DNA of 64,000 bases from Pedobacter ginsengisoli. GTDB lineage: Bacteria > Bacteroidota > Bacteroidia > Sphingobacteriales > Sphingobacteriaceae. A program made the position numbers and the translations under genes. Numbering within the stretch: position 1 is the first letter of the stretch; the number at the start of each line of letters is the position of its first letter. Location of the stretch: the NCBI RefSeq assembly GCF_002736205.1, contig NZ_CP024091.1, positions 1,550,001-1,614,000 on the forward strand, read 5' to 3'. Positions 16,781 through 25,431 of the stretch are shown piece after piece. The notes under the pieces are model-generated. The model did not search any database. It saw only the letters and a program-made list of their open reading frames with translations, and was not told the DNA's origin.

Positions 16781-17841
16781 TGAAGAAGATACGGATACTT
16801 ATTATTGAAGATAATAACGACATCAGGGAAAGTACTGCAGAGATTTTGATGCTTGGAAATTATGAAGTATTTCAGGCTGAAAATGGTAAAAATGGAGTTG
16901 AATTAGCAACACAGTACCTGCCAGATGTGATTTTGTGTGATATCATGATGCCAGAACTTGATGGTTATGGTGTTTTACACCTTTTGGGTAAAAAGACTGA
17001 AACCGCTGCTATACCATTTGTTTTTTTAACAGCAAAAACTGAGCGAATTGATATAAGAAAAGGCATGGAAATGGGTGCTGATGATTATTTAACTAAACCA
17101 TTTGATGATGTTGAACTTTTAAATGCTATTGAGACCAGGCTAAAGAAAAGGGAGCTGCAAAAAAGTTTATATAGTGAGTCGCTTGATAAATTAGATAACC
17201 TTTTAAACAACAACAAGGGACTTGAAGAACTTACAAAAGTAATTTCTGAGAGAAAAGTAAGGCAAATAAAAAAAAGGCAGGTTATTTATTATGAAGGAGA
17301 TACGGTAAATGGTATTTATCTTGTAATTACAGGGAGGGTTAAAACTTTTAAGGTTGCCAATGATGGAAGAGAATTATTAACTGGGATCTATAAACCCGAT
17401 GAGTATTTTGGTGTAGCTGCATTGCTTGCAAATGAAAATTATCATGAAACAAGTGAGGCCATGGAGGATACATCGTTATGCTTGTTGCCAAAAGATTTGT
17501 TAGAACCTTTATTAAATAAATACCCTTCAGTTGCAAGTCGGTTTATTAAGCTTTTGGCGAATAATGTATTAGATAAGGAAGAACAGTTGATCCAACTGGC
17601 GTATCATTCTGTGAGAAAGCGGATGGCAGATGTATTGATACGTTTAATTAGCAATCAAGAGCTTACTTCTGGTGCTTCTTTATTAACTATATCCAGAGAT
17701 AATTTAGCTGCTATGGCTGGAATGGCAACCGAGACTGTTAGTCGGATTTTAAGCGACTTTAAGGACGAGGAACTGATTGAACGAAAAGGAAGCCAGATCT
17801 TAATTCTTGACCATTCAAGACTTCAGAATATGAAAAACTGA
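16780..17841 (+). CDS. Receiver-CRP/FNR fusion response regulator
   Basis: A 353-aa fusion. Residues 1-120 are a receiver with D54 as phospho-acceptor (LCDIMMPELDG) and K106 in LTKPFDD. Residues 150-260 are a cyclic-nucleotide-type beta-roll (VIYYEGDTVNGIYLVITGRVKTF), and residues 270-350 a winged helix with TISRDNLAAMAGMATETVSRIL. The recognition helix has ETVSR at 318-322, as in FNR, not the RETVGR of CRP, and so should read TGAT-type half sites. No Cys cluster is present, so phosphorylation by the FixL-like kinase probably replaces direct oxygen sensing. This merges the roles of FixJ and FixK. The ATG at 16780 is used; a TTG at 16777 is in frame just before it. Confidence 0.88.
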   Translation: MKKIRILIIEDNNDIRESTAEILMLGNYEVFQAENGKNGVELATQYLPDVILCDIMMPELDGYGVLHLLGKKTETAAIPFVFLTAKTERIDIRKGMEMGADDYLTKPFDDVELLNAIETRLKKRELQKSLYSESLDKLDNLLNNNKGLEELTKVISERKVRQIKKRQVIYYEGDTVNGIYLVITGRVKTFKVANDGRELLTGIYKPDEYFGVAALLANENYHETSEAMEDTSLCLLPKDLLEPLLNKYPSVASRFIKLLANNVLDKEEQLIQLAYHSVRKRMADVLIRLISNQELTSGASLLTISRDNLAAMAGMATETVSRILSDFKDEELIERKGSQILILDHSRLQNMKN

Positions 17842-17904
17842 CGAAGATCACTAAATTGAGGTGATCAATCTCATTCTTTAAAAGGGTAGCACCGTTTAAT
17901 TTTG
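17839..17904 (+). promoter_or_regulatory. Promoter with two FNR-like boxes upstream of the LdhA-like/hemN pair
   Basis: TGACGAAGATCA (17839-17850, overlapping the preceding stop) fits TGAY-N4-RTCA. TGATCAATCTCA (17862-17873) matches seven of eight positions. An exact -7 element TAATTTTG lies at 17897-17904, with no -33 TTG at the right distance. If transcription starts about 7 bases after it, the boxes are near -66 and -43. The weak -33 and the second box position suit an activator-dependent promoter. Confidence 0.6.
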
Positions 17905-17922
17905 ATAGATAAATTCAAAAGA

Positions 17923-18396
17923 ATGAGAGTTATAGCATATAGTATTAAATCGACAGAAAAGGAGCCCCTGGCGATAGCTAATCACAAAAAGCATGAAATT
18001 ACGCTGATATCCAATTCATTGTCGGTAGAAACTATATTTTACGCAGAAGGAAAGGATGCTGTAATTGTTTTTACAGATGATGATGTATCGGCTAAGGTAA
18101 TTAATAAGTTAGCTGATTTTGGTATTAAATATATTGCTACCAGATCAATTGATAGCTCACATATAGATAGGCAAGAAGCAGATAAACAAAATATTAAGAT
18201 CTCAAGCGTTCCTGCGTTAGCTTTAAGCGGCGTTGATGAAACTGAAATTCCTATGGTGCTCGCTATGGAAACTATCAATAATCTAGATAGGTGGGAAGGC
18301 AGGAAGTGTTTAGGCGATGCGTGTATATGTTCCAGAGCCTGCGATGAAAGAAGTAACCACAAGGCTAATCTAAAAATCAGGGTGAATGATAAATAG
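17923..18396 (+). CDS. Stand-alone N-terminal domain of a D-lactate dehydrogenase-like protein with Cys tail
   Basis: The 157 residues align with the first domain of LdhA-type D-2-hydroxyacid dehydrogenases: VIAYSIKSTEKEPL, HKKHEITLIS, FAEGKDAVIVFTDDDVS-like text at 40-56, and GIKYIATRSIDSSHID at 67-82. The NAD-binding Rossmann domain and the catalytic Arg, Glu and His region are absent, so no dehydrogenase activity is expected. The C-terminus carries C129, C134, C136 and C140, a possible metal or Fe-S site or redox switch. The start is the ATG at 17923; the TTG at 17902 adds seven unlikely residues. It overlaps hemN by 11 bases and sits behind an FNR-like promoter. Function unknown; a sensory or scaffolding role is speculative. 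Confidence 0.75.
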   Translation: MRVIAYSIKSTEKEPLAIANHKKHEITLISNSLSVETIFYAEGKDAVIVFTDDDVSAKVINKLADFGIKYIATRSIDSSHIDRQEADKQNIKISSVPALALSGVDETEIPMVLAMETINNLDRWEGRKCLGDACICSRACDERSNHKANLKIRVNDK

Positions 18397-19750
18397 AAGC
18401 ATAAACAACGACGATAAGTATCGTGTTGCTGCTCCAAGATATACAAGTTATCCAACTGTGCCATTTTGGAATTTAGAAGAGTTTAATAAAAATAAGTGGC
18501 TAAATAATCTTATTGATACCTCCGATAAAGGTAAGGAGGGGCTCAGTTTGTATGTGCACTTACCATACTGTGAAAGTTTATGTACCTATTGTGGATGTAA
18601 TACAAGGATTACTAAAAATCATGGTGTTGAAATCCCCTATATTAATGCCGTTTTAAAAGAATGGGAAATATATCGTGCTCATCTTGGTTTCAAGCCTCAA
18701 ATTAAAGAAATACATCTTGGTGGTGGAACACCGACCTTCTTTAGCCCTCAGAACCTGGAATTACTAATTAATGGCCTTATTGGATCATCATCCCTACACA
18801 AGGATGCTGCTTTTAGTATTGAAGGTCATCCTAATAATACAACCGAGGAACATCTGATTCTTCTATATGAATTAGGATTTAGGCGATTAAGTCTGGGTAT
18901 TCAGGATTTTGATAAAAAGGTACAGGTTATAATTAATAGAATTCAAACTTATAAATCAGTTGAACTAATAACAAAGAAAGCAAGAGAGATTGGTTATCAA
19001 TCAATTAATTATGATTTGATTTATGGGTTGCCACTTCAAACGGTAAATGGTTTAAGTAAAACAATCGAGTCGGTGCTAAAATTAAAACCAGATAGAATTG
19101 CTTTTTACAGCTATGCTCATGTTCCATGGATAAAACCCGGTCAGCGTAAATATACGGAGAATGAATTACCGTCTGCTGAAATGAAAAAGAACTTATATGA
19201 GATGGGAAGACGCTTACTTACAGCTGGTGAATATTTAGAGATAGGTATGGATCATTTTGTATTAAAAACCGACAGTTTATACTATGCTGAATTAAATGGT
19301 AAACTGCATAGAAATTTTATGGGCTATACTGAACAATTTAGTCGTGTTTTAATTGGGTTGGGTGTTTCATCTATAAGTGATTGCTGGACTGCATTTGCTC
19401 AGAATGTAAAAAATGTTGAAGAATATATTCGTATCGTCGGCGCTGGAGAGTTACCAATAACAAAGGGACACATTTTAAATGATAAGGATCTTGTAATTCG
19501 AAAGCATATTTTGAATTTAATGTGTAAAGGATATACATCATGGAAGAATCCTGAAGAAATGAATGAAAATGTAACGCAAAGTATTGAAAGAGTTAAATGG
19601 CTTGCTCAAGACGGCCTGGTATTGCTTTCAGAACATGATGTTCGTGTTACCGAATATGGGAAGAGATTTTTAAGAAACATATGTATGGCTTTTGATGCGA
19701 GACTTTGGGAAAATGTGCCAAATGAGCAGCTATTTAGTGTAGCAGATTAA
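18386..19750 (+). CDS. hemN: Oxygen-independent coproporphyrinogen III oxidase
   Basis: Radical-SAM enzyme that decarboxylates coproporphyrinogen III to protoporphyrinogen IX without oxygen. The cluster motif CxxxCxxC is C62, C66, C69 in YCESLCTYCGC, followed by the HemN-type Cys71. LGGGTPTF near 111 and SIEGHPNNTT near 148 are the SAM-binding regions. Length of 454 aa is normal. It overlaps the LdhA-like gene and shares its predicted FNR-controlled promoter. HemN supplies haem at low oxygen, which fits the neighbouring cbb3 oxidase genes, as in many proteobacteria where hemN belongs to the FNR regulon. Confidence 0.95.
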   Translation: MINRSINNDDKYRVAAPRYTSYPTVPFWNLEEFNKNKWLNNLIDTSDKGKEGLSLYVHLPYCESLCTYCGCNTRITKNHGVEIPYINAVLKEWEIYRAHLGFKPQIKEIHLGGGTPTFFSPQNLELLINGLIGSSSLHKDAAFSIEGHPNNTTEEHLILLYELGFRRLSLGIQDFDKKVQVIINRIQTYKSVELITKKAREIGYQSINYDLIYGLPLQTVNGLSKTIESVLKLKPDRIAFYSYAHVPWIKPGQRKYTENELPSAEMKKNLYEMGRRLLTAGEYLEIGMDHFVLKTDSLYYAELNGKLHRNFMGYTEQFSRVLIGLGVSSISDCWTAFAQNVKNVEEYIRIVGAGELPITKGHILNDKDLVIRKHILNLMCKGYTSWKNPEEMNENVTQSIERVKWLAQDGLVLLSEHDVRVTEYGKRFLRNICMAFDARLWENVPNEQLFSVAD

Positions 19751-19761
19751 TCAAGCTTTAC

Positions 19762-20448
19762 TTATCTGCATTCCATTAGACTGGAATTAGGTGCTTGTGG
19801 ACTTAAATAGGGGATGTTTAGTTCAAATCCCCTTAATAAAAACCAAAACCCGAGAATCAGCATGATATAGGGGACTATCTTATTGAGGGTATTTCTAAAA
19901 GTAAAGCCTGAGAAACCAACAATAATTGCTGCGCTTAACATTAGTGGCACCGTACCAACACCAAACCAGAACATGTAAATGATACCTTGTTTAATACTTC
20001 CTGTATTTAATGCTCCTGCCAAGGCGAGGTAAACGAAACCACAAGGCAGTAGCCCATTTATTATTCCAATTATCAGATGATTTAATTTATGCTTAAAAGC
20101 ATAACTAAATACTTTGTTAAAAGGGCTTAATATTTTTAATGGAGTTCCTTTAATGACTGAGAATTTAAATAATCTTGAAAATGCTGCAAGTATAATTAAA
20201 GCACCGGTAAGTATGCTGATACCTTGTTGAAGTCCAGCCTGCCATATTTGTTTCCCCATTAAACCAACCAAAGCACCTAAAAAACAGTAGGAAATAATAC
20301 GGCCGAATTGATAAATCAATTTATTCCAAAGTAAATGACCCCATCCTGAGTGTTTAAATGGAACAGCAAATGCTAATGGTCCACACATGCCAATGCAGTG
20401 AACAGAGCCAAGTAATCCAATAAAAAATGCTAACTTTTCATTACTCAT
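19762..20448 (-). CDS. SafE/TauE-like membrane protein of the cbb3 cluster
   Basis: A 228-aa membrane protein with about six hydrophobic helices. The opening FIGLLGSVHCIGMCGPLAFAV is the signature of the TauE/SafE-like (DsbD-related) proteins that end cbb3 oxidase operons in Bacteroidetes. A second motif, GIINGLLPCGFVYLALAGAL (about 128-147), is its internal repeat. The Cys residues in HCIGMC and LLPCG could bind or move copper or electrons. Its start overlaps the ccoH stop by 4 bases. A role in oxidase maturation is inferred from position. Confidence 0.8.
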   Translation of the reverse strand: MSNEKLAFFIGLLGSVHCIGMCGPLAFAVPFKHSGWGHLLWNKLIYQFGRIISYCFLGALVGLMGKQIWQAGLQQGISILTGALIILAAFSRLFKFSVIKGTPLKILSPFNKVFSYAFKHKLNHLIIGIINGLLPCGFVYLALAGALNTGSIKQGIIYMFWFGVGTVPLMLSAAIIVGFSGFTFRNTLNKIVPYIMLILGFWFLLRGFELNIPYLSPQAPNSSLMECR

Positions 20449-20873
20449 GGTATTAAAATTTCCTGTTCATTTAAATAAGCACCACCACTGCTATTCTTCC
20501 ATTGTAAAATAAATTTCCATTGTCCTTTTGCTAAACCATGGGATCTTAGCACTAAGGTTTTATTGTTGCCAGTATTGAAATCCATATGCCTATCCATACT
20601 CTTTTTTGCCATGCGAATTATTCTTAATGATCCTGAAGCCTCAGTTTTAAATGTTATGTGTATGTCCTGACCTAATAATTGTATTGTTGGCAAGGCATTA
20701 TCTTTTATTACTTGTTCTTTTTGTAAGTACTCTTTGTCGTATTTTAATCCTTTTTCATAGTAGTTAGTATCAATAAGCGCATCGGTTTCACTACGCATCA
20801 TGATAATGCCTAGTATTACTATAAATACGATAAATGATAACATTCCAATTATTAATTTGGTACCCCAATTCAT
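20445..20873 (-). CDS. ccoH: FixH/CcoH-like cbb3 assembly protein
   Basis: A 142-aa protein with one N-terminal membrane helix (residues 5-27) and a periplasmic domain, matching the FixH family. DTNYYEKGLKYDKEYLQKEQ (33-52) is the family hallmark. It helps assemble or stabilise the cbb3 oxidase together with the copper ATPase. It lies 5 bases after ccoG and overlaps the SafE-like gene. Confidence 0.85.
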   Translation of the reverse strand: MNWGTKLIIGMLSFIVFIVILGIIMMRSETDALIDTNYYEKGLKYDKEYLQKEQVIKDNALPTIQLLGQDIHITFKTEASGSLRIIRMAKKSMDRHMDFNTGNNKTLVLRSHGLAKGQWKFILQWKNSSGGAYLNEQEILIP

Positions 20874-20878
20874 AGTGG

Positions 20879-22279
20879 TTAATTGTTTGAAGGTGCTATA
20901 AATGTAGTTTCAAACCTGTCTACTATTTTTCCTTTAAAGAGCAGCTTAAAACTAATTTTACTTTTATATTCTTTTATTGTTTTTAGTGGCATAATTACAA
21001 AGAAGGTTACTTTAACACTACTGCCATACGCTATCATATTAGATTTCTGGATATACTGAATCTGCGCATTTTTATCGTCGGGTATTATTTCAAATTCAAT
21101 AGCCTTACCTGTTTTGTTTACCATTTCTGCGGTATATAAGTTGCTTACTGTTTGGTTTTTATCTCTAATTTGATAAAGTGTGCCGCTTGCTCGTAAAATG
21201 GTTGTTTGTACATCAGTACGCCTTATAATCAGAAATGAGAGTATAATAGTCAGAATGACCAGTATAGCGCTATAACCATATATCCTTTTGCTGATCTTAA
21301 AGCCTGTTTTATCCTTAATCTCTGTTTCAGATTTAAAACCAATAAGTCTTAAGGGCCGGTTAATTTTTACCATCACCATATCACAGGCATCTATACATGC
21401 AGTGCAATTAACACACTCCAGTTGAGTACCATTTCTTATATCTATTCCTGTAGGACAAACCTGAACGCATAATTTGCAATCAATACAATCACCCCCAGAC
21501 TGAATATTTTCCTCCTTATTTATCTTTTTTCTGGGTTCACCACGTTCATAATCATAAGCAACAATAATACTTTGGTTATCTAGTAAAACTCCTTGCAATC
21601 TACCATATGGGCACACAACAGTACAAACCAACTCTCTCATTCTCGAAAACACGAGGTAAAATATAAGTGAAAAGACCCATATTGATATAAATCCTGAAAG
21701 ATGATTTTTAATGGGTTCAATAATGATACTAATGAGTTTATCAGAGCCGATCAGGTAAGCAAGAAAATTATTTGAGATCAGGAATGAAATACAGAAAAAA
21801 ATAGAATGCTTCAGTGTTTTTTTTAGTAACTTATTAAAACTTAATGGAGCCGCATCTAATTTTTTCTGTTGATTGTGATCTCCCTCAATCCAGTTTTCAA
21901 TTTTTCTGAATACCATTTCCAAAAAGATAGTTTGAGGGCATGCCCAGCCACAGAATACTCTTCCAAATATTACGGTAAATAATACAATAAAAATTATAAA
22001 AATTAGAAGAGCTAACGCAAAGAGATAAAAATCCTGTGGCCAGAAAACAATTCCAAAAAAGACAAATTTTCTTTCCAATACATTCAGAAGCACCAGTTGC
22101 TCTCCATTTAATTTTACAAATGGCGCACTAAAAAGCAGTAGGAGGAAAAAGTAGCTTACCGCAGAGCGGTACTTATATAGTGAGCCCTTTAGTATCCTCG
22201 GATAAATCCACTTTCTTTTTGAACCATCATCTGTAAGAGTAGACAACTGGTCTCTGAAATGTGCTGGTGTTTGTGACAT
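20879..22279 (-). CDS. ccoG: Cytochrome oxidase accessory protein CcoG (FixG/RdxA)
   Basis: A 466-aa polyferredoxin-like membrane protein implicated in Cu(II) reduction and cbb3 biogenesis. Membrane helices lie near 36-55, 83-107, 160-180, 190-208 and 340-360. CGWACPQTIFLE (about 110-121) and VCTVVCPYGRLQG (about 217-229) are family Cys motifs. Two 4Fe-4S sites follow in CIDCKLCVQVCP and CVNCTACIDACD. The C-terminal domain is an Ig-like periplasmic fold. It is 2 bases from ccoP, so cotranscription is certain in practice. Confidence 0.93.
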   Translation of the reverse strand: MSQTPAHFRDQLSTLTDDGSKRKWIYPRILKGSLYKYRSAVSYFFLLLLFSAPFVKLNGEQLVLLNVLERKFVFFGIVFWPQDFYLFALALLIFIIFIVLFTVIFGRVFCGWACPQTIFLEMVFRKIENWIEGDHNQQKKLDAAPLSFNKLLKKTLKHSIFFCISFLISNNFLAYLIGSDKLISIIIEPIKNHLSGFISIWVFSLIFYLVFSRMRELVCTVVCPYGRLQGVLLDNQSIIVAYDYERGEPRKKINKEENIQSGGDCIDCKLCVQVCPTGIDIRNGTQLECVNCTACIDACDMVMVKINRPLRLIGFKSETEIKDKTGFKISKRIYGYSAILVILTIILSFLIIRRTDVQTTILRASGTLYQIRDKNQTVSNLYTAEMVNKTGKAIEFEIIPDDKNAQIQYIQKSNMIAYGSSVKVTFFVIMPLKTIKEYKSKISFKLLFKGKIVDRFETTFIAPSNN

Positions 22280-22281
22280 TT

Positions 22282-23079
22282 TTAATCTTGTTTTACACCC
22301 TGTGGCCCTTTTGCTCCTGCTGGTTTACTGCCTTTAAGAGATAAAATGTAATTGGCCAGATCAGCAATCTGTTTTGGCTTAAGACTTTTCTCCCACGCTA
22401 TCATACCTTTGTCGGGAACTCCATATTTAATCGTTTTGAAAATATCCTTAATATTACCACCATGGAGCCAAAACTCATCGGTTAAGTTTGGACCGACTAA
22501 ACCTTCTGCATGCTCGCCATGACAAGGGGCGCAGGCAGTTTTAAAAAGCCCTGCACCAGCAGTAAGCACACCTGCATCATTTGATTGCACAACATTACTT
22601 TCATTTATTTTATTTGCAGAGCTACCTGGTTTTTGCAGAAATGCTATTTTAGCATCTTCAGCCTGTCTTAATTCTATTGAATATTCTTCCTCCTGCAGGA
22701 TACCTACCCCAAATACGTGGTAACTTAACAGGTAAACAACAGCAAAAATAATAGTTCCATAAAACAGCACCATAAACCAGGCGGGAGTAGGATTATCCAA
22801 TTCTGCAATTCCATCAAATTGATGTTCCATAACCATATCCTTTTCTTCAGCTATTGGCCTCAAACCCATGATTTTTGACCAAATTGATGTTTTTTTTGGC
22901 TTTGCTGCTTCGATAGCCTCAGTCTCAAGACGTTTTAGCCTCTTTTCTTCAGGTGTTTTAAATTCAGTAGGATTTAGGCTTTCGTTTACGTATACTTTTA
23001 TAACCTTTAAAAGCAGAATTGAGACTGCAAGGAGCAATACTGCAGTAATCAGTAAAGCCCAAATAAATAGATCTGTCAT
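22282..23079 (-). CDS. ccoP: cbb3 oxidase subunit CcoP, single-haem type
   Basis: A 265-aa membrane cytochrome c that passes electrons to the oxidase core. It has two hydrophobic helices (about 3-25 and 98-120), the second after NPTPAWFMVLFYGT, the family signature. There is one c-type haem site, CAPCH, near residue 180, with GPNLTDEFWLHG downstream and a likely axial Met in KGMIAWEKSL. Proteobacterial CcoP carries two haems; only one CXXCH exists here, as seen in other Bacteroidetes. The start overlaps the stop of ccoQ by 4 bases. Confidence 0.93.
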   Translation of the reverse strand: MTDLFIWALLITAVLLLAVSILLLKVIKVYVNESLNPTEFKTPEEKRLKRLETEAIEAAKPKKTSIWSKIMGLRPIAEEKDMVMEHQFDGIAELDNPTPAWFMVLFYGTIIFAVVYLLSYHVFGVGILQEEEYSIELRQAEDAKIAFLQKPGSSANKINESNVVQSNDAGVLTAGAGLFKTACAPCHGEHAEGLVGPNLTDEFWLHGGNIKDIFKTIKYGVPDKGMIAWEKSLKPKQIADLANYILSLKGSKPAGAKGPQGVKQD

Positions 23080-23243
23080 TGTGCATCGTCATTTAAGGGT
23101 AATTCACTCATGTACTTAATTTTGTCCTTTTTCATTATCAAAAGCAAGGCTGCCACCATAATGAAAAATAATAGGAATATGCCAAGTGAGGTTATTAAAT
23201 ATACCTGGCTACCATCTACCTGATTTAAAAATTGTTTAAACAT
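23076..23243 (-). CDS. ccoQ: CcoQ-like small cbb3 subunit (55 aa)
   Basis: Reading the minus strand from the ATG at 23243 gives 55 residues: MFKQFLNQVDGSQVYLITSL, then one hydrophobic helix (about 15-37), a KKDK stop-transfer and the acidic tail LPLNDDAQ. It fills the gap between ccoN/O and ccoP exactly, starting 7 bases after the first stop and overlapping ccoP by ATGA. Size, topology and position match CcoQ, a non-essential stabilising subunit. Sequence similarity to known CcoQ is limited, so the name rests mainly on context. Confidence 0.75.
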   Translation of the reverse strand: MFKQFLNQVDGSQVYLITSLGIFLLFFIMVAALLLIMKKDKIKYMSELPLNDDAQ

Positions 23244-23250
23244 TTTAGGT

Positions 23251-25362
23251 CTATTTAGCTTTAATGTCCACGCCTAATCTTTGCAGATAGGCAATAATTG
23301 CAATAATTTCTTTGTCGCTTTGGACCCGCACATTACTCTTGCGCAAGTCTGCAGCTATCTCCTTTGCCTGATTGTTAAGGTGATTGTTCGCTTTATGTTC
23401 AAATCCAAGTTCATATGGAACCCCAAGTGTACGCATTGCATTAATCTTTGCAATAGTGGTAGTTGTATCCAATTTTTGGTTAATCAACCATTCATAAGGA
23501 GGCATAATGCTACCCGGAGACATGGTTTGAGGATCTAGTAAATGATTGAAGTGCCAAGCATTTGAATATTTATCACCTTCTCTTGCTAAGTCAGGGCCAA
23601 TACGTTTAGAACCCCATAGAAATGGGTGATCATATACGAATTCTCCCGCCTTACTATATTCCCCGTATCTTTCTGTTTCCGACCTGAAAGGGCGAATCAT
23701 TTGAGAGTGGCAACTTACACATCCTTCCCTGATATAAAGATCTCTGCCCTGTAATTCCAAAGGAGAATATGGTTTTACACTGCTGATGGTTGGAATATTA
23801 GATTTTATTGTAAATGTTGGCATCATCTCAATCATTCCCCCAATTAAGATTACTATTAAAGAAAGTACCATAAATACCATAGGTTTTCGCTCAAGTGCTC
23901 TGTGGAGTTTTTTGTCAGTACCTAATGGCTCGTAAGCTTTTGAAAGCGGAAGCGCTTCGGCAGGCTCATTTGCGAGGAGTTTCCCTGCTTGTACAGTCTT
24001 AATAATGTTATAGGTCATTACAATCACACCTATTAAATACATTGCACCACCCACTGCCCTCAATACATACATTGGAATGATCTGTAATACGGTTTCAAGG
24101 AAGTTAGGATATTTTAGCATCCCATCTTCAGTAAACTGTTTCCACATCAGCCCCTGTGTAAAGCCGGCAAAGTAAAGTGGCACGGCATAGAAAATGATGC
24201 CAAGTGTTCCTATCCAAAAGTGAAATGCTGCAAGCTTTTTGGAATACAAAGGAGTTCTGTATATTCTTGGTATTAACCAGTACAGAATTCCAAAAGTTAA
24301 AAAACCATTCCATCCCAATGCACCAACATGTACATGTGCTACAATCCAGTCGGTGTAATGCGCTATAGCGTTAATTTGTTTCAAAGCAAGCATTGGTCCT
24401 TCAAAAGTGGCCATGCCATAAGCAGTTAAACCTACCACCATAAATTTCAAAGTAGCATCTTCCCTCACTTTATCCCATGCTCCACGTAAGGTCAGTAAAC
24501 CATTAATCATACCTCCCCAGCTTGGAGCAATAAGCATGATTGAGAATACGACACCCAATGACTGCGCCCAGGATGGGAGAGAAGTATATAAAAGGTGATG
24601 GGGGCCTGCCCAAATGTATATGAATATAAGTGACCAGAAATGTAGAATACTTAGTTTATAGGAATAGACAGGCCTGTTAGCCATTTTAGGAAGAAAATAA
24701 TACATCATTCCCAAATAAGGGGTGGTCAGAAAGAAGGCCACTGCATTATGGCCATACCACCATTGAACCAAAGCATCCTGAACTCCGGCGTACAAGTAGT
24801 AACTTTTAAATATGGATATGGGCAATTGAAACGAATTTACAATATGCAAAACAGCTACTGTAACAAAGGTTGCTATATAAAACCATATAGCTACATACAT
24901 ATGCTGCTCTCTTCTTTTGAAAATGGTACCAAACATGTTTATCCCAAATACAACCCAAATTATGGTTATTGCAATGTCAATTGGCCATTCCAATTCTGCA
25001 TATTCATGAGAGGATGTAAGACCTAAAGGAAGCGTTATGACCGCAGAAACAATTATAAGCTGCCAGCCCCAAAAGTGGATTTTGCTGAGTATATCACTAA
25101 ACATTCTGGCTTTTAATAGTCGCTGCAAAGAGTAATAAACACCCATAAAAATAGCATTACCTACGAAAGCAAAAATTACAGCATTTGTATGCAAAGGTCT
25201 GATTCGGCCGAATGTAGTATATTGTGAACCCATGTTTAATTCGGGTTTAAAGAGCTGCATAGCAGCAAGAAGCCCTACTGTCATGCCAATTATCCCCCAA
25301 ACGATGGTGGCTACGGCAAAGTTCCTGACGATCTTATTGTCGTAATAGAATTTTTCAGTCAT
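23251..25362 (-). CDS. ccoN: cbb3 oxidase subunits I and II fused (CcoN-CcoO)
   Basis: A 703-aa fusion of the catalytic subunit and the monohaem subunit. The N-terminal 480 residues hold about 12 membrane helices with the metal ligands RPLHTNAV (low-spin haem), WYGHNAVAFFLT (CuB region), GPHHLLYTSLP and IVAHVHVGALGWNG. The C-terminal part after MMPTFT is CcoO: GRDLYIREGCVSCHSQMIRP holds its only CXXCH, followed by HPFLWGSKRIGPDLAREG and the axial Met in GSIMPPYEWL. Fused CcoNO is characteristic of Bacteroidetes. It reduces oxygen at very low concentrations while pumping protons. Confidence 0.95.
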   Translation of the reverse strand: MTEKFYYDNKIVRNFAVATIVWGIIGMTVGLLAAMQLFKPELNMGSQYTTFGRIRPLHTNAVIFAFVGNAIFMGVYYSLQRLLKARMFSDILSKIHFWGWQLIIVSAVITLPLGLTSSHEYAELEWPIDIAITIIWVVFGINMFGTIFKRREQHMYVAIWFYIATFVTVAVLHIVNSFQLPISIFKSYYLYAGVQDALVQWWYGHNAVAFFLTTPYLGMMYYFLPKMANRPVYSYKLSILHFWSLIFIYIWAGPHHLLYTSLPSWAQSLGVVFSIMLIAPSWGGMINGLLTLRGAWDKVREDATLKFMVVGLTAYGMATFEGPMLALKQINAIAHYTDWIVAHVHVGALGWNGFLTFGILYWLIPRIYRTPLYSKKLAAFHFWIGTLGIIFYAVPLYFAGFTQGLMWKQFTEDGMLKYPNFLETVLQIIPMYVLRAVGGAMYLIGVIVMTYNIIKTVQAGKLLANEPAEALPLSKAYEPLGTDKKLHRALERKPMVFMVLSLIVILIGGMIEMMPTFTIKSNIPTISSVKPYSPLELQGRDLYIREGCVSCHSQMIRPFRSETERYGEYSKAGEFVYDHPFLWGSKRIGPDLAREGDKYSNAWHFNHLLDPQTMSPGSIMPPYEWLINQKLDTTTTIAKINAMRTLGVPYELGFEHKANNHLNNQAKEIAADLRKSNVRVQSDKEIIAIIAYLQRLGVDIKAK

Positions 25363-25431
25363 ATTGAAATTATAGTTAACGCTTGTAAAATTACTGCTGT
25401 GGTTTATGGCGATGTGTGATCAAGATTTTAG

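Noticed and set aside
18039..18464. 141-aa minus-strand frame opposite the LdhA-like/hemN junction
   Set aside because: It is a shadow of two well-supported plus-strand genes and has no domain of its own.
21341..21365. AAGGGCCGGTTAA inside ccoG matching the pectate lyase hairpin
   Set aside because: Only one arm is present and it is within a conserved coding sequence, so it is coincidence.
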